DNA from: Sphingomonas sp. ERG5
GTDB taxonomy: Bacteria > Pseudomonadota > Alphaproteobacteria > Sphingomonadales > Sphingomonadaceae
Assembly: GCF_000803065.1 (NCBI RefSeq)
Contig: NZ_JSXI01000024.1
Coordinates: 62,001 to 126,000 of the forward strand
Reading direction: 5' to 3'
Length of the DNA: 64,000 nucleotides
How positions within the stretch are numbered: the first letter of the stretch is position 1; every line of letters starts with the position of its first letter. The translations under genes were made by a program, and so were the position numbers. Shown here in pieces: positions 8,790 through 18,636 of the stretch. Under the pieces are notes generated by a model that was given only the letters and a program-made list of their open reading frames with translations, ran no database searches and was not told the DNA's origin.

Positions 8790-10190
8790 TCACTCCGCAG
8801 CCTGATCCACCTCATTTTCCAGCAACGCCGGCGCTTCGCCATAGCGCGCCAATGCTTCGACCGGTGGGACGTCCTCAATCTCGCGCGCGCCGGGCTCGAT
8901 ATTCAGGTCCTTCAACTTGCGCGCGGTAACCAGCGTTCGGCTTTCAAAACTCGACACGAAGGCATTGTAATTATTGACGGCCGAAGTCAGGCCACCACCG
9001 ACCTTGCGCAAATCGCCCGCCGCCTTGGCGAGGCGGTCGTACAGCTCCTTGCCCAGTTCACCGATCTGACGCGCTTCCTTGGCGAGACGCTCCTGACGCC
9101 ACACCGCAGACACGGTGCGGGCAATGGCGATGAGGTTGGTCGGCGTGGCGAGCAGCACGCGTTTTTCGAACGCGAAGTCCCACAAGGTCGGCTCCTGTTC
9201 GAGTGCCGCCGACAGGAAATGCTCGCCGGGGACGAACATGATGACATAGTCGGGGGCGTCGGCGAACTGGCTCCAATAGGCTTTGTTGCCCAGCCCGTTG
9301 ATATGGGCCTTCATCGACGCGGCATGGAGCACCAGGCCGCGTGCCCGTTCTTCTTCGTCGACCGCACCGAACGCGTCCTGGTAGGCGTTGAGCGAGACCT
9401 TGGCATCGATCACCAGACTGCGCCCGCCCGGCACGGTAACGATCGCATCGGGACGCAACCGTCCGCCTTCGTCGCCGCCCGAAATACTGACCTCGGTCTG
9501 GAAGTCGGTATGTTCGGACAAGCCGCAGGTTTCGAGCACATTCTTCAATTGCTGCTCACCCCAGCGCCCGCGCGATTTGGGTGCATTGCGCAACGAATTG
9601 ACCAGCTTGGCGGCCTCGCTGCTGACTTTCTCCTGCCCGACGCGCAACCCCTCGAGCTGGCCCTTGAGCTGATCGAAGGCGCCTTTGCGTTCGGATTCGA
9701 CCTTGGAGACGGTCTCCTCATATTTCAGCAAGCGATCGCTGACCGGCTGGAGCATCGATTTGAGGTTCTGGCCGGCGGTTTCCTCGGACTGTTTGAAACG
9801 CGCATCGGCGCGGGTGAGAAACGTCTCCTGCGCCTCGGCCAGCAATTTGTTCGAAACCTCGGCAAACTGCGCCGCCATCAAGTCCTTGGCCTCGCGCAAT
9901 TCCGTCAGGCGCGCCTCGAAGGCGCCGGCCTGCGCCTTCAGCGTGGCAAGATCGGTACGGGCCATGTCGCGCTCGTCGCGAATGATCTCCAACGTCTCGG
10001 CAAGCTGCGCTGCCGCCCTCGCCCGCTCTTCGGCCGACGACAGATCGATGAGGGCGCGCTTATACTCTTCGGTGCGCGCATCACGTTCGGCGCGGGCCTC
10101 CGCACTGCCCTTCCCGCCGAAAAACCAGCCAAGGCCTAGGCCTATCAGCAGGACGGCGATGAGCAGCAGTGGAACAATCAGGCCAGTCAT
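8790..10190 (-). CDS. rmuC: DNA recombination protein RmuC
   Basis: A 466-residue RmuC family protein. An N-terminal membrane anchor (about 3-24) is followed by a long coiled coil (about 30-200) rich in Glu, Ala and Arg. The RmuC core comes next (GRWGEQQLKNVLETCGL, DAIVTVPGGRSLVIDAKVSLNAY, MFVPGEHFLSAAL, LATPTNLIAIARTV). The core contains an endonuclease-like fold with the conserved D-(x)n-DAK motif, and the family limits inversions at short inverted repeats in E. coli. It is divergent from fhs, whose start lies some 78 bases away. Length and domain order are normal. Confidence 0.93.
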   Translation of the reverse strand: MTGLIVPLLLIAVLLIGLGLGWFFGGKGSAEARAERDARTEEYKRALIDLSSAEERARAAAQLAETLEIIRDERDMARTDLATLKAQAGAFEARLTELREAKDLMAAQFAEVSNKLLAEAQETFLTRADARFKQSEETAGQNLKSMLQPVSDRLLKYEETVSKVESERKGAFDQLKGQLEGLRVGQEKVSSEAAKLVNSLRNAPKSRGRWGEQQLKNVLETCGLSEHTDFQTEVSISGGDEGGRLRPDAIVTVPGGRSLVIDAKVSLNAYQDAFGAVDEEERARGLVLHAASMKAHINGLGNKAYWSQFADAPDYVIMFVPGEHFLSAALEQEPTLWDFAFEKRVLLATPTNLIAIARTVSAVWRQERLAKEARQIGELGKELYDRLAKAAGDLRKVGGGLTSAVNNYNAFVSSFESRTLVTARKLKDLNIEPGAREIEDVPPVEALARYGEAPALLENEVDQAAE

Positions 10191-10268
10191 TGAAAATCTC
10201 GATGGAACATTGCAGGAACTCTAGCGCGGAGGATTGTGTTGCGCCAGCCCTTGGCTAGGACAGCCGGC

Positions 10269-11933
10269 ATGCAGACCGACATCGAGATCTCCCGCGCCGC
10301 GACCTTGCAACCGATCAGTGAGATTGCCGCCAAGCTATCGATCCCTCCCCAGGCGGTCGAACCTTACGGCCATTTCAAAGCGAAGATCGACCTGTCCCGC
10401 GTCCCGGCGACGGGAAAACAGGGTAAGCTGATCCTGGTCACCGCGATCAACCCGACACCGGCGGGTGAAGGCAAGTCGACCACCTCGGTCGGGCTGGCCG
10501 ATGCGCTCAACCGGATCGGCAAGAAAGCGGTGCTGTGCCTGCGCGAACCGTCGCTCGGGCCATGTTTCGGCACCAAGGGCGGCGCAGCCGGCGGCGGTTA
10601 TGCGCAGGTCGTGCCGATGGAGGACATCAATCTCCATTTCACCGGAGATTTCCACGCCATCACCTCGGCGCACAATCTGCTCGCGGCGATGATCGACAAC
10701 CACGTCCATTGGGGCAATGCGCTCGATATCGATGTGCGACGGATCGTCTGGCGCCGCGTGCTCGACATGAACGACCGGGCGCTGCGCGATATCGCTCAAT
10801 CGCTCGGCGGCCCGGCCAATGGCTATCCGCGCGAAAGCGGCTTCGACATCACGGTCGCGTCGGAAGTGATGGCGATCTTGTGCCTGGCGAGCGATCTGGA
10901 AGATCTCGAAGCACGGCTGGGACGGATCGTGGTCGCCTATACGCGCGGCAAGCAGCCCGTCACCGCGCGCGACCTGAAGGCCGATGGCGCGATGGCGGTG
11001 CTGCTGGCGCAGGCGGTGAAGCCCAACCTGGTGCAGACGCTGGAGGGCAATCCGGCATTCGTTCATGGCGGGCCGTTCGCGAACATCGCGCATGGCTGCA
11101 ATTCGGTGATCGCGACGCGCGCGGCGCTCGGGCTCGGCGATTATGTGGTGACCGAAGCGGGGTTCGGCGCGGATCTGGGTGCGGAGAAATTCTTCGACAT
11201 CAAATGCCGCCAGTCGGGACTGAAGCCCTCGGCAGCGGTGATCGTGGCGACGGTGCGCGCGCTGAAGATGAATGGCGGCGTGGCCAAGGCCGATCTCGGC
11301 GCGGCCGATCCCGAAGCGGTGCGGCGCGGCGGCGTCAATCTGGCGCGGCACATCGAGAATGTGCGGCAATTCGGCGTGCCGGCGATCGTCGCGATCAACA
11401 AATTCTCGACCGATACCGAGGCTGAGCTCGAGGTGATCCGCGAGATTGCCGCAGCGCAAGGGTCCGAAGCGATCCTGTGCACGCATTGGGCCGATGGCGG
11501 TGCGGGTGCCGAGACGCTGGCGGAGAAGATCACCGAATTGTGCGACCATGCGACGCCCCAATTCGCGCCGCTTTACGATGACGGCCTGTCGCTGTTCGAC
11601 AAGATCAACACCGTCGCCACGCGCATCTACCGTGCGGAAGAGGCCATTGCCGACCCTGGCGTGCATGCGCAGCTGAAGCGCTGGGAAGATGCCGGGTTCG
11701 GCACCCTGCCCGTGTGCATGGCGAAGACCCAGTACAGCTTTTCGACCGATCCGGCGAAGCTCGGCGCACCGACCGGGCATGTCGTGCCGGTGCGCGAAGT
11801 ACGGCTGTCGGCGGGCGCCGGGTTCGTCGTGGCGATCTGCGGTGAGATCATGACCATGCCGGGCTTGCCGCGCGTGCCGGCAGCGGAGTCGATCCGGTTC
11901 GGCAAGGACGGAGAGATCGAGGGGCTGTTCTGA
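10269..11933 (+). CDS. fhs: Formate-tetrahydrofolate ligase
   Basis: A 554-residue enzyme that makes 10-formyltetrahydrofolate from formate, ATP and tetrahydrofolate. The P-loop [18 protein letters not shown] (about 58-75), [19 protein letters not shown] and the [24 protein letters not shown] block are diagnostic. I chose ATG 10269 because the encoded start ([16 protein letters not shown]) matches the usual family N-terminus and a TAGGA site sits eight bases before it; an upstream in-frame GTG at 10236 would add 11 residues. The product 10-formyl-THF feeds purine synthesis and also fMet-tRNA formation by Fmt, encoded 1.5 kb downstream. The gene is apparently monocistronic. Confidence 0.95.
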   Translation: MQTDIEISRAATLQPISEIAAKLSIPPQAVEPYGHFKAKIDLSRVPATGKQGKLILVTAINPTPAGEGKSTTSVGLADALNRIGKKAVLCLREPSLGPCFGTKGGAAGGGYAQVVPMEDINLHFTGDFHAITSAHNLLAAMIDNHVHWGNALDIDVRRIVWRRVLDMNDRALRDIAQSLGGPANGYPRESGFDITVASEVMAILCLASDLEDLEARLGRIVVAYTRGKQPVTARDLKADGAMAVLLAQAVKPNLVQTLEGNPAFVHGGPFANIAHGCNSVIATRAALGLGDYVVTEAGFGADLGAEKFFDIKCRQSGLKPSAAVIVATVRALKMNGGVAKADLGAADPEAVRRGGVNLARHIENVRQFGVPAIVAINKFSTDTEAELEVIREIAAAQGSEAILCTHWADGGAGAETLAEKITELCDHATPQFAPLYDDGLSLFDKINTVATRIYRAEEAIADPGVHAQLKRWEDAGFGTLPVCMAKTQYSFSTDPAKLGAPTGHVVPVREVRLSAGAGFVVAICGEIMTMPGLPRVPAAESIRFGKDGEIEGLF

Positions 11934-11950
11934 AGGCGTCGTAACGCACG

Positions 11951-12166
11951 TCAATCAACCCCGAAACCTTCCGACCATGCGTCGCGATCAATCTCATATT
12001 GATCGATCACGAAACCATCAGGCGCATCGCGGAATCCGGCGAACTGCAGCTTGCGTTGCTTCGCTTCTTCGGCCTTCTCCGCGCTATGATAGACACCGAT
12101 GAGCTTATCATCGGTATTCCCGTTATCCAGGCCGCGTGAATGCCAGAGCAGGAACACATGCATCAC
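11951..12166 (-). CDS. Small DUF7336-like protein
   Basis: A 71-residue acidic protein of unknown function. It begins MHVFLLWHSRGLDN, then has DDKLIGVYHSAEKAEEAKQR and ends FVIDQYEIDRDAWSEGF, which matches the small family I know as DUF7336 (found scattered through bacteria as a stand-alone protein). Two ATG codons in a row (12166 and 12163) can serve as start. It lies 22 bases downstream of def, on the same strand, and could be co-transcribed with it. No membrane segment or catalytic motif is visible. Confidence 0.7.
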   Translation of the reverse strand: MMHVFLLWHSRGLDNGNTDDKLIGVYHSAEKAEEAKQRKLQFAGFRDAPDGFVIDQYEIDRDAWSEGFGVD

Positions 12167-12188
12167 GCCTGCTCCCTGCCGAGAAAAA

Positions 12189-12719
12189 TCACGCCGCCTT
12201 GCGCGCCTTGGCCAGCTTCTTGAGCACCATGTCGCGCTTTAGGCGCGAGATATGGTCGATGAACAGCACGCCGTTGAGATGATCGATCTCATGCTGGATC
12301 GCCGTCGCCATCAGGCCGTCGAATTCCTGCTCATGCGCCTTGCCGTCGCCATCGAGCCACTTGATCACACAGCGCGCGGGGCGCTCGACCTCGGCATATT
12401 GGTCGGGGATCGACAGGCAGCCTTCGGTGTAGGAGGCATAATCGTCGCTGACCGAGACGATCTCCGGGTTGATGAAGACATGCGGCGCGCGGACCGGCTT
12501 GGCGTCCTTCTCATCGCTTTCCGGCTCCTGCAGGTCGATCACGACGATGCGCTGCTCGATCGCGACCTGAGTCGCGGCGAGGCCGATGCCGCGGGCATCA
12601 TACATCGTGTCGAACATGTCGGAGACGATCGCGCGGATCGAATCGTCCACGGTTGCGACGGGCTTCGCGACGGCACGCAGGCCGGGATGCGGTACTTCGA
12701 GGATTTCCAGAATAGCCAT
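12189..12719 (-). CDS. def: Peptide deformylase
   Basis: A 176-residue metalloenzyme that removes the N-formyl group from new proteins. All three family motifs are present: GIGLAATQV (about 46-54), EGCLSIP (about 97-103, metal-binding Cys) and QHEIDHLNG (about 140-148, two metal-binding His and the catalytic Glu). Length is normal. It is not in the common def-fmt operon: fmt lies 700 bases away on the opposite strand, with recR between them. Confidence 0.96.
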   Translation of the reverse strand: MAILEILEVPHPGLRAVAKPVATVDDSIRAIVSDMFDTMYDARGIGLAATQVAIEQRIVVIDLQEPESDEKDAKPVRAPHVFINPEIVSVSDDYASYTEGCLSIPDQYAEVERPARCVIKWLDGDGKAHEQEFDGLMATAIQHEIDHLNGVLFIDHISRLKRDMVLKKLAKARKAA

Positions 12720-12750
12720 AGCCGCGAGCTAGGAAAGCGCGAGCCTGACG

Positions 12751-13347
12751 TCAAGCGACAGGTCGTCTCGCTCTCAGTGCCTGGGCCAACGTTCCCTCGT
12801 CGAGATAGTCGAGTTCGCCGCCAACCGGCAGCCCGTGCGCAAGTTGCGTGATGCGGATCGGAAAACGCTCGATCCGCTCGGCGATATAATGCGCGGTGGT
12901 CTGCCCCTCGAGCGTGGCGTTCATGGCCAGAACCACTTCATCCACGCCGCCGATTTCGATCCGGCGCACCAGCGAATCGATCGCCAGATCCTCGGGGCGA
13001 ATGCCCTCGAGCGCCGAGAGTCGCCCGCCCAGCACATGGAAACGACCCGGGAACAGGCGCGAACGATCAAGCGCCCAGAGATCGGCCACTTCCTCGACGA
13101 CGCACAGGGCGCGAGAATCGCGCCGTGGATCAGCACAGACGCCGCATGGGTTTGTTGTATCAATATTGCCGCAGATCGAACAGGTTGCGAGATTTTCCTC
13201 GACCGCACTCAGAGCAATCAGCAATGGCCCGAGCGCGGTCTGGCGCTTCTTGAGCAAGTGCAGCACCGCGCGACGCGCCGAACGCGGCCCCAGACCGGGG
13301 AGCCGCGCCAGTGCCTGTGTCAGGGCTTCGATCTCGGGAGAGGCCAT
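12751..13347 (-). CDS. recR: Recombination mediator RecR
   Basis: A 198-residue RecR, part of the RecFOR system that loads RecA at single-strand gaps. The helix-hairpin-helix ([17 protein letters not shown]), the four-cysteine zinc finger ([19 protein letters not shown]) and the TOPRIM domain ([14 protein letters not shown] ... [16 protein letters not shown]) are all intact. I chose the ATG at 13347, which gives the normal N-terminus ([18 protein letters not shown]); an upstream TTG at 13383 would add 12 atypical residues. The usual partner dnaX and the YbaB gene are not next to it. It is divergent from fmt with about 54 bases between starts. Confidence 0.95.
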   Translation of the reverse strand: MASPEIEALTQALARLPGLGPRSARRAVLHLLKKRQTALGPLLIALSAVEENLATCSICGNIDTTNPCGVCADPRRDSRALCVVEEVADLWALDRSRLFPGRFHVLGGRLSALEGIRPEDLAIDSLVRRIEIGGVDEVVLAMNATLEGQTTAHYIAERIERFPIRITQLAHGLPVGGELDYLDEGTLAQALRARRPVA

Positions 13348-13401
13348 CAGGAACAGATAGGGGGTTGCGCTGCCCTCCGGCAAGCGGTCAGAGCATGATC
13401 C

Positions 13402-14313
13402 ATGCGGATCATCTTCATGGGCACACCGGAATTCTCGGTGCCGATACTACAGGCGCTGGTCGATGCGGGTCACGATGTGGCGGCGGTTTATAGCCAGCCG
13501 CCGCGTCGGGCGGGGCGTGGCAAGGCGCTAACCCCCTCCCCGGTCCAGGCGCGCGCCGAAGCCTTGAGCGTTGCCGTGCGAACGCCGGTGTCGCTGCGCG
13601 ATGCCGAGGCCCAGGCCGAATTCGCTGCCTTCGGGGCCGATATCGCGGTGGTCGCGGCCTATGGCCTGATCCTGCCGCGTTCGGTGCTCGATGCGCCACG
13701 ACAGGGATGCCTGAACGTGCATGCCTCGCTCCTGCCACGATGGCGCGGCGCGGCGCCGATCCAACGCGCAATCCTGGCCGGCGATGCCGAAACCGGGGTG
13801 TGCATCATGCAGATGGAGGCCGGGCTCGATACCGGGCCGGTCCTGCTGCGTGAAGCAACCCCAATCGGCGCCAGGACGGCGGGCGAACTGACCGACGCAC
13901 TGAGCGCGATGGGTGCGCGGCTGATGGTGACGACGCTGGCCACGCTCGACGCCTATCCGGCCGAGCCGCAACCCGATGATGGCGTCACCTATGCGGCGAA
14001 GATCGACAAGGCCGAGAGCCGGCTGGACTTTTTGCAACCCGCCGGGGCCGTCGAGCGGCAGGTGCGAGGCTTCAACCCGCCCGGCGCCTGGTTCGAGATC
14101 AGCGGGGAACGGGTCCGCATCCTGGCGGCGGAAATACTCCCGCGCAGCGACAAGCCCAAAGCCCCGGGAACGGTTCTGGATGAGCTGCTGACCATCCAAT
14201 GCGGCGATGAGGTCATTCGCCCGACCCTGCTGCAACGCGCCGGTCGTGGCGTCATGACGTCAGCCGAACTGCTGCGCGGCTTCGCCATCCCCGCCGGAAC
14301 GGTGCTGACGTGA
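13402..14313 (+). CDS. fmt: Methionyl-tRNA formyltransferase
   Basis: A 303-residue enzyme that formylates initiator Met-tRNA using 10-formyltetrahydrofolate. The formyltransferase core starts with [16 protein letters not shown] and has the folate-binding [17 protein letters not shown] motif (about 108-124, catalytic Asn and His) and GLDTGPVL. The C-terminal OB-fold domain for tRNA binding (about 205-300) includes ... [12 protein letters not shown]. Its stop overlaps the truA GTG start by four bases (GTGA), so the two are translationally coupled. Confidence 0.96.
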   Translation: MRIIFMGTPEFSVPILQALVDAGHDVAAVYSQPPRRAGRGKALTPSPVQARAEALSVAVRTPVSLRDAEAQAEFAAFGADIAVVAAYGLILPRSVLDAPRQGCLNVHASLLPRWRGAAPIQRAILAGDAETGVCIMQMEAGLDTGPVLLREATPIGARTAGELTDALSAMGARLMVTTLATLDAYPAEPQPDDGVTYAAKIDKAESRLDFLQPAGAVERQVRGFNPPGAWFEISGERVRILAAEILPRSDKPKAPGTVLDELLTIQCGDEVIRPTLLQRAGRGVMTSAELLRGFAIPAGTVLT

Positions 14314-15065
14314 CGCGCTTCGCGCTGACGGTGGAGTTCGACGGCCGGCCGTTCATGGGCTGGCAGCGGCAGAATCATGGCCCAAGCCTGCAGGCCGCGA
14401 TCGAGGCAGCGGTGCTGGCGATCACTGGCGAGGCGGTCGCAGTCCATGCGGCGGGGCGCACCGATGCCGGGGTTCATGGATTGGGCATGCGTGCGCATGT
14501 CGACGTCACGCGGACGATCACGCCATTCCGGCTGATGGAAGCGATCAACGCGAAACTGCGCCCCGACCCGGTGGCGATCCTGGCGTGCGAGATCGTGGCG
14601 GACGACTGGCACGCACGCTTTTCCTGCCTGGCGCGGCACTATGAATATCGCATCGTCACGCGCCGTGCGCCGCTGACCGTCGAGCGCGGCCTCGCCTGGC
14701 GCGTGCCGATCGACCTTGATGCCGGCGCCATGGCCGAGGGCGCGGCGCGCCTGGTCGGACGTCATGACTTCACCACGTTTCGCTCGGCGCATTGCCAGGC
14801 CGACAGCCCGGTGCGCACGCTCGACCGCCTCGATGTTGTGCGCGAGGGCGAGCGGATCCTCGTAAGAGCCTCGGCACGGTCGTTCCTGCATCATCAGGTT
14901 CGATCGATGGTCGGCTGCCTAGCGCTGGTCGGCCAGGGGAAATGGAGCGCCGACGATATGAGCGCAGCGCTCGAGGCGAAGGATCGAGCGGCGCTGGGCC
15001 TGAATGCGCCGCCCGATGGCCTGTTCTTCCTGAAGGCGGATTATCCTCGGGACACCCAGCCCTGA
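14310..15065 (+). CDS. truA: tRNA pseudouridine(38-40) synthase TruA
   Basis: A 251-residue pseudouridine synthase acting on the anticodon stem-loop of many tRNAs. The catalytic aspartate sits in [18 protein letters not shown] (about residues 48-65). [18 protein letters not shown] and [12 protein letters not shown] are the other conserved blocks. The start is GTG, overlapping the fmt stop. Gene order fmt-truA is common in alphaproteobacteria. A 580-base gene-free repeat region follows. Confidence 0.96.
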   Translation: MTRFALTVEFDGRPFMGWQRQNHGPSLQAAIEAAVLAITGEAVAVHAAGRTDAGVHGLGMRAHVDVTRTITPFRLMEAINAKLRPDPVAILACEIVADDWHARFSCLARHYEYRIVTRRAPLTVERGLAWRVPIDLDAGAMAEGAARLVGRHDFTTFRSAHCQADSPVRTLDRLDVVREGERILVRASARSFLHHQVRSMVGCLALVGQGKWSADDMSAALEAKDRAALGLNAPPDGLFFLKADYPRDTQP

Positions 15066-15234
15066 CGCTCATCGCCCAGCTGGAAGGCAAGTGTTGATGC
15101 TGGTCATGTGAAAGAGCGGGCGGCGGGGACAGTATCCTCGCCGTTGATGGTCCTAACGATTCGCCTGGCGGCATTGAATCGACGGCATTGCACTGCGCCA
15201 CAGCGGGTCTGGGCCGCTTGCCGCGATCGATCGA

Positions 15235-15371
15235 AACTCCCGCAGCTGCGGGAGTTGTTGCGGGAGTTTCTGGGGGAAAATGCTTTTTGAGGGTTCTGCG
15301 GGAGTCTGCGGGAAAAGCTGCGGGAGTTTTGATGGATTCTCACGGGAGTTTTTCCGCTGTGCTGCGGGAGT
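15235..15371. repeat. Cluster of GCGGGAGT repeats, partly helically phased
   Basis: Copies of GCGGGAGT, usually inside CTGCGGGAGTTTT-like context, begin at 15248, 15260, 15298, 15320 and 15364, with near copies at 15308 (GCGGGAAA) and 15342 (ACGGGAGT). Intervals are 12, 38, 10, 12, 22 and 22 bases, so many are multiples of about 11, close to the DNA helical turn. The first copy forms a perfect 22-bp palindrome (15235-15256) whose left half is AACTCCCGCAG. All other copies point the same way. Function is unknown. Confidence 0.75.
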
Positions 15372-15452
15372 GACGGGAAAAGGCGGGCTGAATGTCATGT
15401 TCTGTTCGATTCCGGTTCTGCCGATTCAACGGGTCGGCCGAATTGCTCTTGC

Positions 15453-15475
15453 CCGGCGCGCAATATTTGCGCCGG
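15453..15475. repeat. GC-rich hairpin
   Basis: CCGGCGC (15453-15459) pairs with GCGCCGG (15469-15475) over a short AT-rich loop, and flanking GCTC/GAGC (about 15444 and 15477) can extend the stem. It could be a bidirectional terminator between truA and the convergent methyltransferase gene, but no run of T follows on either strand. Confidence 0.5.
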
Positions 15476-15647
15476 AGAGCAAGCATGACGAGGTCGAATG
15501 GACATCTGAATCGACGCGCTGCGCCGCCATGGCGAACATCGGCGCTGCACGACAAAAATTCGTGTTAATAAAGTGAGATGACAGATATTTTGCCGATCAT
15601 ATCGCAGATAGTCTACGCGCTTCTACGGCACCATTTGCCCTGCCCGC

Positions 15648-16832
15648 CTAGCGGCTGAACTTCGCCGCCAGTTCGACATGCGTGGACCAGCGAAACTGAC
15701 CGACCGGCTGGATCCAGTCGAGCGTATATCCGCCCTTGCACAGCATCTCGGCATCGCGCGCGAAGCTGCTGGGATTGCATGAAACATAGGCGATCAGCGG
15801 CGCCTTTGATTCGGCCAGCAGCAATGCCTGTTCGCGCGCGCCCGCACGCGGCGGATCAAGCACGATCGCCTGAAACCGATCCAGTTCGACAGTCGTGAGT
15901 GGACGGCGGAACAGATCGCGATGGTCAGCGAAGATCTGGCGGCCGGCCAGCGCTGCGGCCGATTTGAGCGCGCCGATCGCATCCCGCGCCGCTTCGCCAG
16001 CATAGACGCGGCCCGGAAGCGCGAAAGTGAAGGTGCCGAGACCGGCGAACAGGTCAGCGGTGATGGTGGCGCCGCCGATAGCCTCGCGCACCATGGCAAT
16101 CAACGCTCCCTCTCCCTCGCGGGTTGCCTGAAGAAAGGCTGCGGTCGGCAACGCAACGGGAATGCCGCTCAGAGTGATGGTGACGGGCTCAGGCTCCCAG
16201 CGGACCTCAGGACCGAGGCCGCCATCGATCGCGAAGCGCGCGACATTATATCGGCTGCAAAAGGCGCTGATCGCTTCGGCCGCGGCCAGCCCTTCGGGCT
16301 CGATGCCTTCGACCAGCAGATCAATGCCCTGGTCGGCCTCGGTCAGATGCAGGCGGGCGCGGCGGTTCTTCTTGAGGAATTTGGCGAGCAGCGGGCGTAA
16401 CGGCGCGATGACCGCGAACAGCGCCGGGGTGAGGATATGGCATTCCTCGATATCGACCAGAACGTGACTGGCATTCTCGCTGAAGCCAATCTGGACCCGG
16501 CCGCCTTTCATTTCCGCCTGCAGCGCGGCGCGGCGGCGGCTGAAGGCGGGCGACAGCAAGGGTGCGCGAATTTCGGTTTCGAGCGCATGCGCCGCCAGCG
16601 CGCCCGTGATGCGGTCAATGATGAAGTCGCTATAACTGACGTCATCGAGGTGCTGGAGCTGACATCCACCACAGCGCGGAAAGTGACGGCATGGCGGCAC
16701 TTGATGATGCGGGCCGGGAATGACGTCACCGGAGGCGGTCAGAGTATCACCAGGCGCAGCCAGCGCGGCGTGGCGACCGTCAGCGGTGATTCCTTCGCCA
16801 CGGGCGGCAACACGAATGATGGTGTCAGTCAT
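15648..16832 (-). CDS. RlmD/TrmA-type uracil-C5 RNA methyltransferase
   Basis: A 394-residue SAM-dependent methyltransferase of the RumA/RlmD/TrmA group, forming 5-methyluridine in 23S rRNA or tRNA. A [4Fe-4S] cysteine cluster is seen near residues 48-59 (CRHFPRCGGCQLQHL). The catalytic domain has DLFAGLGTFTF, VLDPPRAGAREQ and the nucleophile in YVSCNPSSFARD (about residue 350). The N-terminal TRAM-like part is shortened but the fold start (IIRVAARGEGITADG) is present. It overlaps the nnr gene by four bases and ends a minus-strand series of five genes. Which uridine it modifies cannot be read from the sequence. Confidence 0.9.
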   Translation of the reverse strand: MTDTIIRVAARGEGITADGRHAALAAPGDTLTASGDVIPGPHHQVPPCRHFPRCGGCQLQHLDDVSYSDFIIDRITGALAAHALETEIRAPLLSPAFSRRRAALQAEMKGGRVQIGFSENASHVLVDIEECHILTPALFAVIAPLRPLLAKFLKKNRRARLHLTEADQGIDLLVEGIEPEGLAAAEAISAFCSRYNVARFAIDGGLGPEVRWEPEPVTITLSGIPVALPTAAFLQATREGEGALIAMVREAIGGATITADLFAGLGTFTFALPGRVYAGEAARDAIGALKSAAALAGRQIFADHRDLFRRPLTTVELDRFQAIVLDPPRAGAREQALLLAESKAPLIAYVSCNPSSFARDAEMLCKGGYTLDWIQPVGQFRWSTHVELAAKFSR

Positions 16833-18220
16833 AAAATGCTCCTGACGGCCGTCAGGGCGTCTGCAAGGTCATCAGCGATAAAGGCGCCGCTCAGTCGCTG
16901 TGCGGCGCGCGCATGGGCCCATACGCCGGCACAGGCCGCATCGAAAGGCTTCTTGCCATTCGCCGCGAGGAAAGCACCGACCGCACCAGCCAGGACATCG
17001 CCCGTACCGGCAGTCGACAACCAGGGGCTGCCGGTCGGAGCGATGCTGACAGGCCCCTGGGGCGATGCGATGACGGTGTCGGCGCCCTTGAAGACGATCG
17101 TCGCCCCCGAATGCGCAGCGGCGGTACGAGCGCGATCGATCTTGCTGCCCTTGCCTGGACCGAACAGCGCATCGAATTCACCGGCATGTGGCGTCATGAT
17201 CGCGGGCGCCGAACGACCCCGAACCGCGGCGAGCCGTGCCGCATCGAGCAAGTGGAGCGCATCACCGTCGATCACCAGCGGAGCGGATGACGCCAAAGCC
17301 TGATCGAGCCGCGCCCTTGCCTCCCCGCCCCGCCCAAGGCCCGGCCCGATAATGAGTGCGCCGATCCTTTTGTCGGTCAGTGCATCGGCAGCAAATTCTT
17401 TACGAACAATGGCATGGGGCTGTAATGCACCATGCGATGTAAGCAGCAGAACATAGCCCGCACCGGCGCGAAGAGCGGCAGTGGCGGACAATTCCGCCGC
17501 CCCCGGCATGTCGCCGCCGATGATCGCGACCATGCCACGCGAATATTTGTGCGATTCCGGACCCGGCACAGGCAGCTGCGGCACACCCAACACAGTGGCG
17601 TCGCTCGATACCGCAACCCCGATATCGAGGATCCGCACCGCGCCGCACCGTCCGGCTGCGGGGTAGAGCAAATGCGCCGGCTTCGCCGCACCCAGCGCCA
17701 GCGTGACGTCAGCGGGGGGAATGTCACCGAGCAACGCGCCGCTATCGGTTTCAACACCGCTGGGCAGATCGACCGCAATCGACAGGCGCGCGCGGCGGTT
17801 CAGCCGTCGCAGCGTGGCGACGAGCGCCGGATCGAGCGAGCGCGACAGGCCAGTGCCGAACAGCGCATCGACCAGGATCGGGGCGGATGTCGCATCGGTG
17901 AGTGTTTCGACCGGGCCGGTCCAGCCTTGACGTGCGGTGCGCGCGGCTGCGGTGGCCGGCGCCGCGAGCGCGGCAATGCGGACCGGCAAGCCCCAATCGC
18001 GCAAGGCCGTGGCCGCGACATAACCATCGCCGCCATTGTTGCCGGGACCGCAGAGGATCAGGACGTCGCTTCCCATGGCCAGACGCCTGACGACGTGAGC
18101 GACTTCGGTTCCCGCGCGGAGCATCAGGCGGTCGACGCTGGTTCCCGCGGCAATTGCCAACTCCTCCGCCGCGCGCATTTCCGCTGCGGTTACAACAGGC
18201 TTACCCGAAAGTGGCGTCAT
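16829..18220 (-). CDS. nnr: Bifunctional NAD(P)H-hydrate repair enzyme (epimerase + dehydratase)
   Basis: A 463-residue fusion that repairs damaged NADH/NADPH hydrates. The N-terminal YjeF_N epimerase domain (about 1-205) has LILCGPGNNGGDGYVAA and DALFGTGLSRSL. The C-terminal ribokinase-like ADP/ATP-dependent dehydratase (about 215-460) has GPGLGRGGEA, TPHAGEFDALF and the catalytic GTGDVLAGAVGAFLA loop. Both domains look intact. It starts within the stop of the small lipoprotein gene and overlaps the methyltransferase gene by four bases, so it is part of a coupled minus-strand operon. Confidence 0.94.
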   Translation of the reverse strand: MTPLSGKPVVTAAEMRAAEELAIAAGTSVDRLMLRAGTEVAHVVRRLAMGSDVLILCGPGNNGGDGYVAATALRDWGLPVRIAALAAPATAAARTARQGWTGPVETLTDATSAPILVDALFGTGLSRSLDPALVATLRRLNRRARLSIAVDLPSGVETDSGALLGDIPPADVTLALGAAKPAHLLYPAAGRCGAVRILDIGVAVSSDATVLGVPQLPVPGPESHKYSRGMVAIIGGDMPGAAELSATAALRAGAGYVLLLTSHGALQPHAIVRKEFAADALTDKRIGALIIGPGLGRGGEARARLDQALASSAPLVIDGDALHLLDAARLAAVRGRSAPAIMTPHAGEFDALFGPGKGSKIDRARTAAAHSGATIVFKGADTVIASPQGPVSIAPTGSPWLSTAGTGDVLAGAVGAFLAANGKKPFDAACAGVWAHARAAQRLSGAFIADDLADALTAVRSIL

Positions 18221-18636
18221 GGCGCCGTGGATGAAGGCGCGGCAGCAGGCCCGCGCACGGTGGCCGGCAGGCGATAGCGATCGCCGCCCAGCGCGACCTC
18301 GATCTTGTTGTCGGCGAGCACGGTGACCCTGGCCTGTTCCGCGCCATCGGCCGCGACCACGCCCCTGCCGTCTTTGGTCACCAGCAAGCGATGAAAGGCA
18401 CCGTCGGGATGACGCACGGTCAGGATCAGGCCGTCAGCGGTGGTTTCCCGATCGATCGTGCAGACGCGCGCGAAATCGCCCGAGCCGCCCTGGGCGCAGA
18501 TCAGCTCGCCCTTGTCCTCGACCGCGGCACGTTGTTCCGCCTCGACCTTGGCCAATGCGCCATGATCAGTCTTCGTCTCGCCACAGGCCGTGGCGCACAG
18601 GGCAAGCAGGATTCCGCTAGATATCCGCATAGACAT
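18217..18636 (-). CDS. Small putative lipoprotein
   Basis: A protein of about 139 residues, not recognised. It begins [19 protein letters not shown], a type II signal with cysteine at about 18 or 14 as possible lipidation site. The mature part has two more cysteines (ICAQG and RVCTID) and a repetitive beta-like pattern ([23 protein letters not shown], here shown only in outline) ending in a Pro/Ala-rich tail. I placed the start at ATG 18636, inside the last codons of ilvD; an ATG at 18630 is equally possible. It overlaps nnr by four bases. Position in the operon gives no clear function. Confidence 0.65.
   Translation of the reverse strand: MSMRISSGILLALCATACGETKTDHGALAKVEAEQRAAVEDKGELICAQGGSGDFARVCTIDRETTADGLILTVRHPDGAFHRLLVTKDGRGVVAADGAEQARVTVLADNKIEVALGGDRYRLPATVRGPAAAPSSTAP

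Larger units (their letters stand above)
15066..15647. other. Gene-free region with phased repeats and a hairpin
   Basis: No gene is supported in these 582 bases between convergent truA and the RlmD-like methyltransferase gene. Open frames on both strands across 15108-15576 have no credible start sites, and one of them is repetitive only because the DNA is. The region holds the GCGGGAGT repeat cluster (15235-15371) and a hairpin (15453-15475), both listed separately. Confidence 0.6.

Noticed and set aside
15235..15371. Repeat array as a CRISPR
   Set aside because: Repeat units are only about 8-13 bases with irregular spacing and no cas genes are near, so a CRISPR array is excluded.
15153..15398. 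Minus-strand frame with repetitive KLPQ-type peptide
   Set aside because: The peptide repeat merely reflects the GCGGGAGT DNA repeats; no start signal or homology supports a protein.
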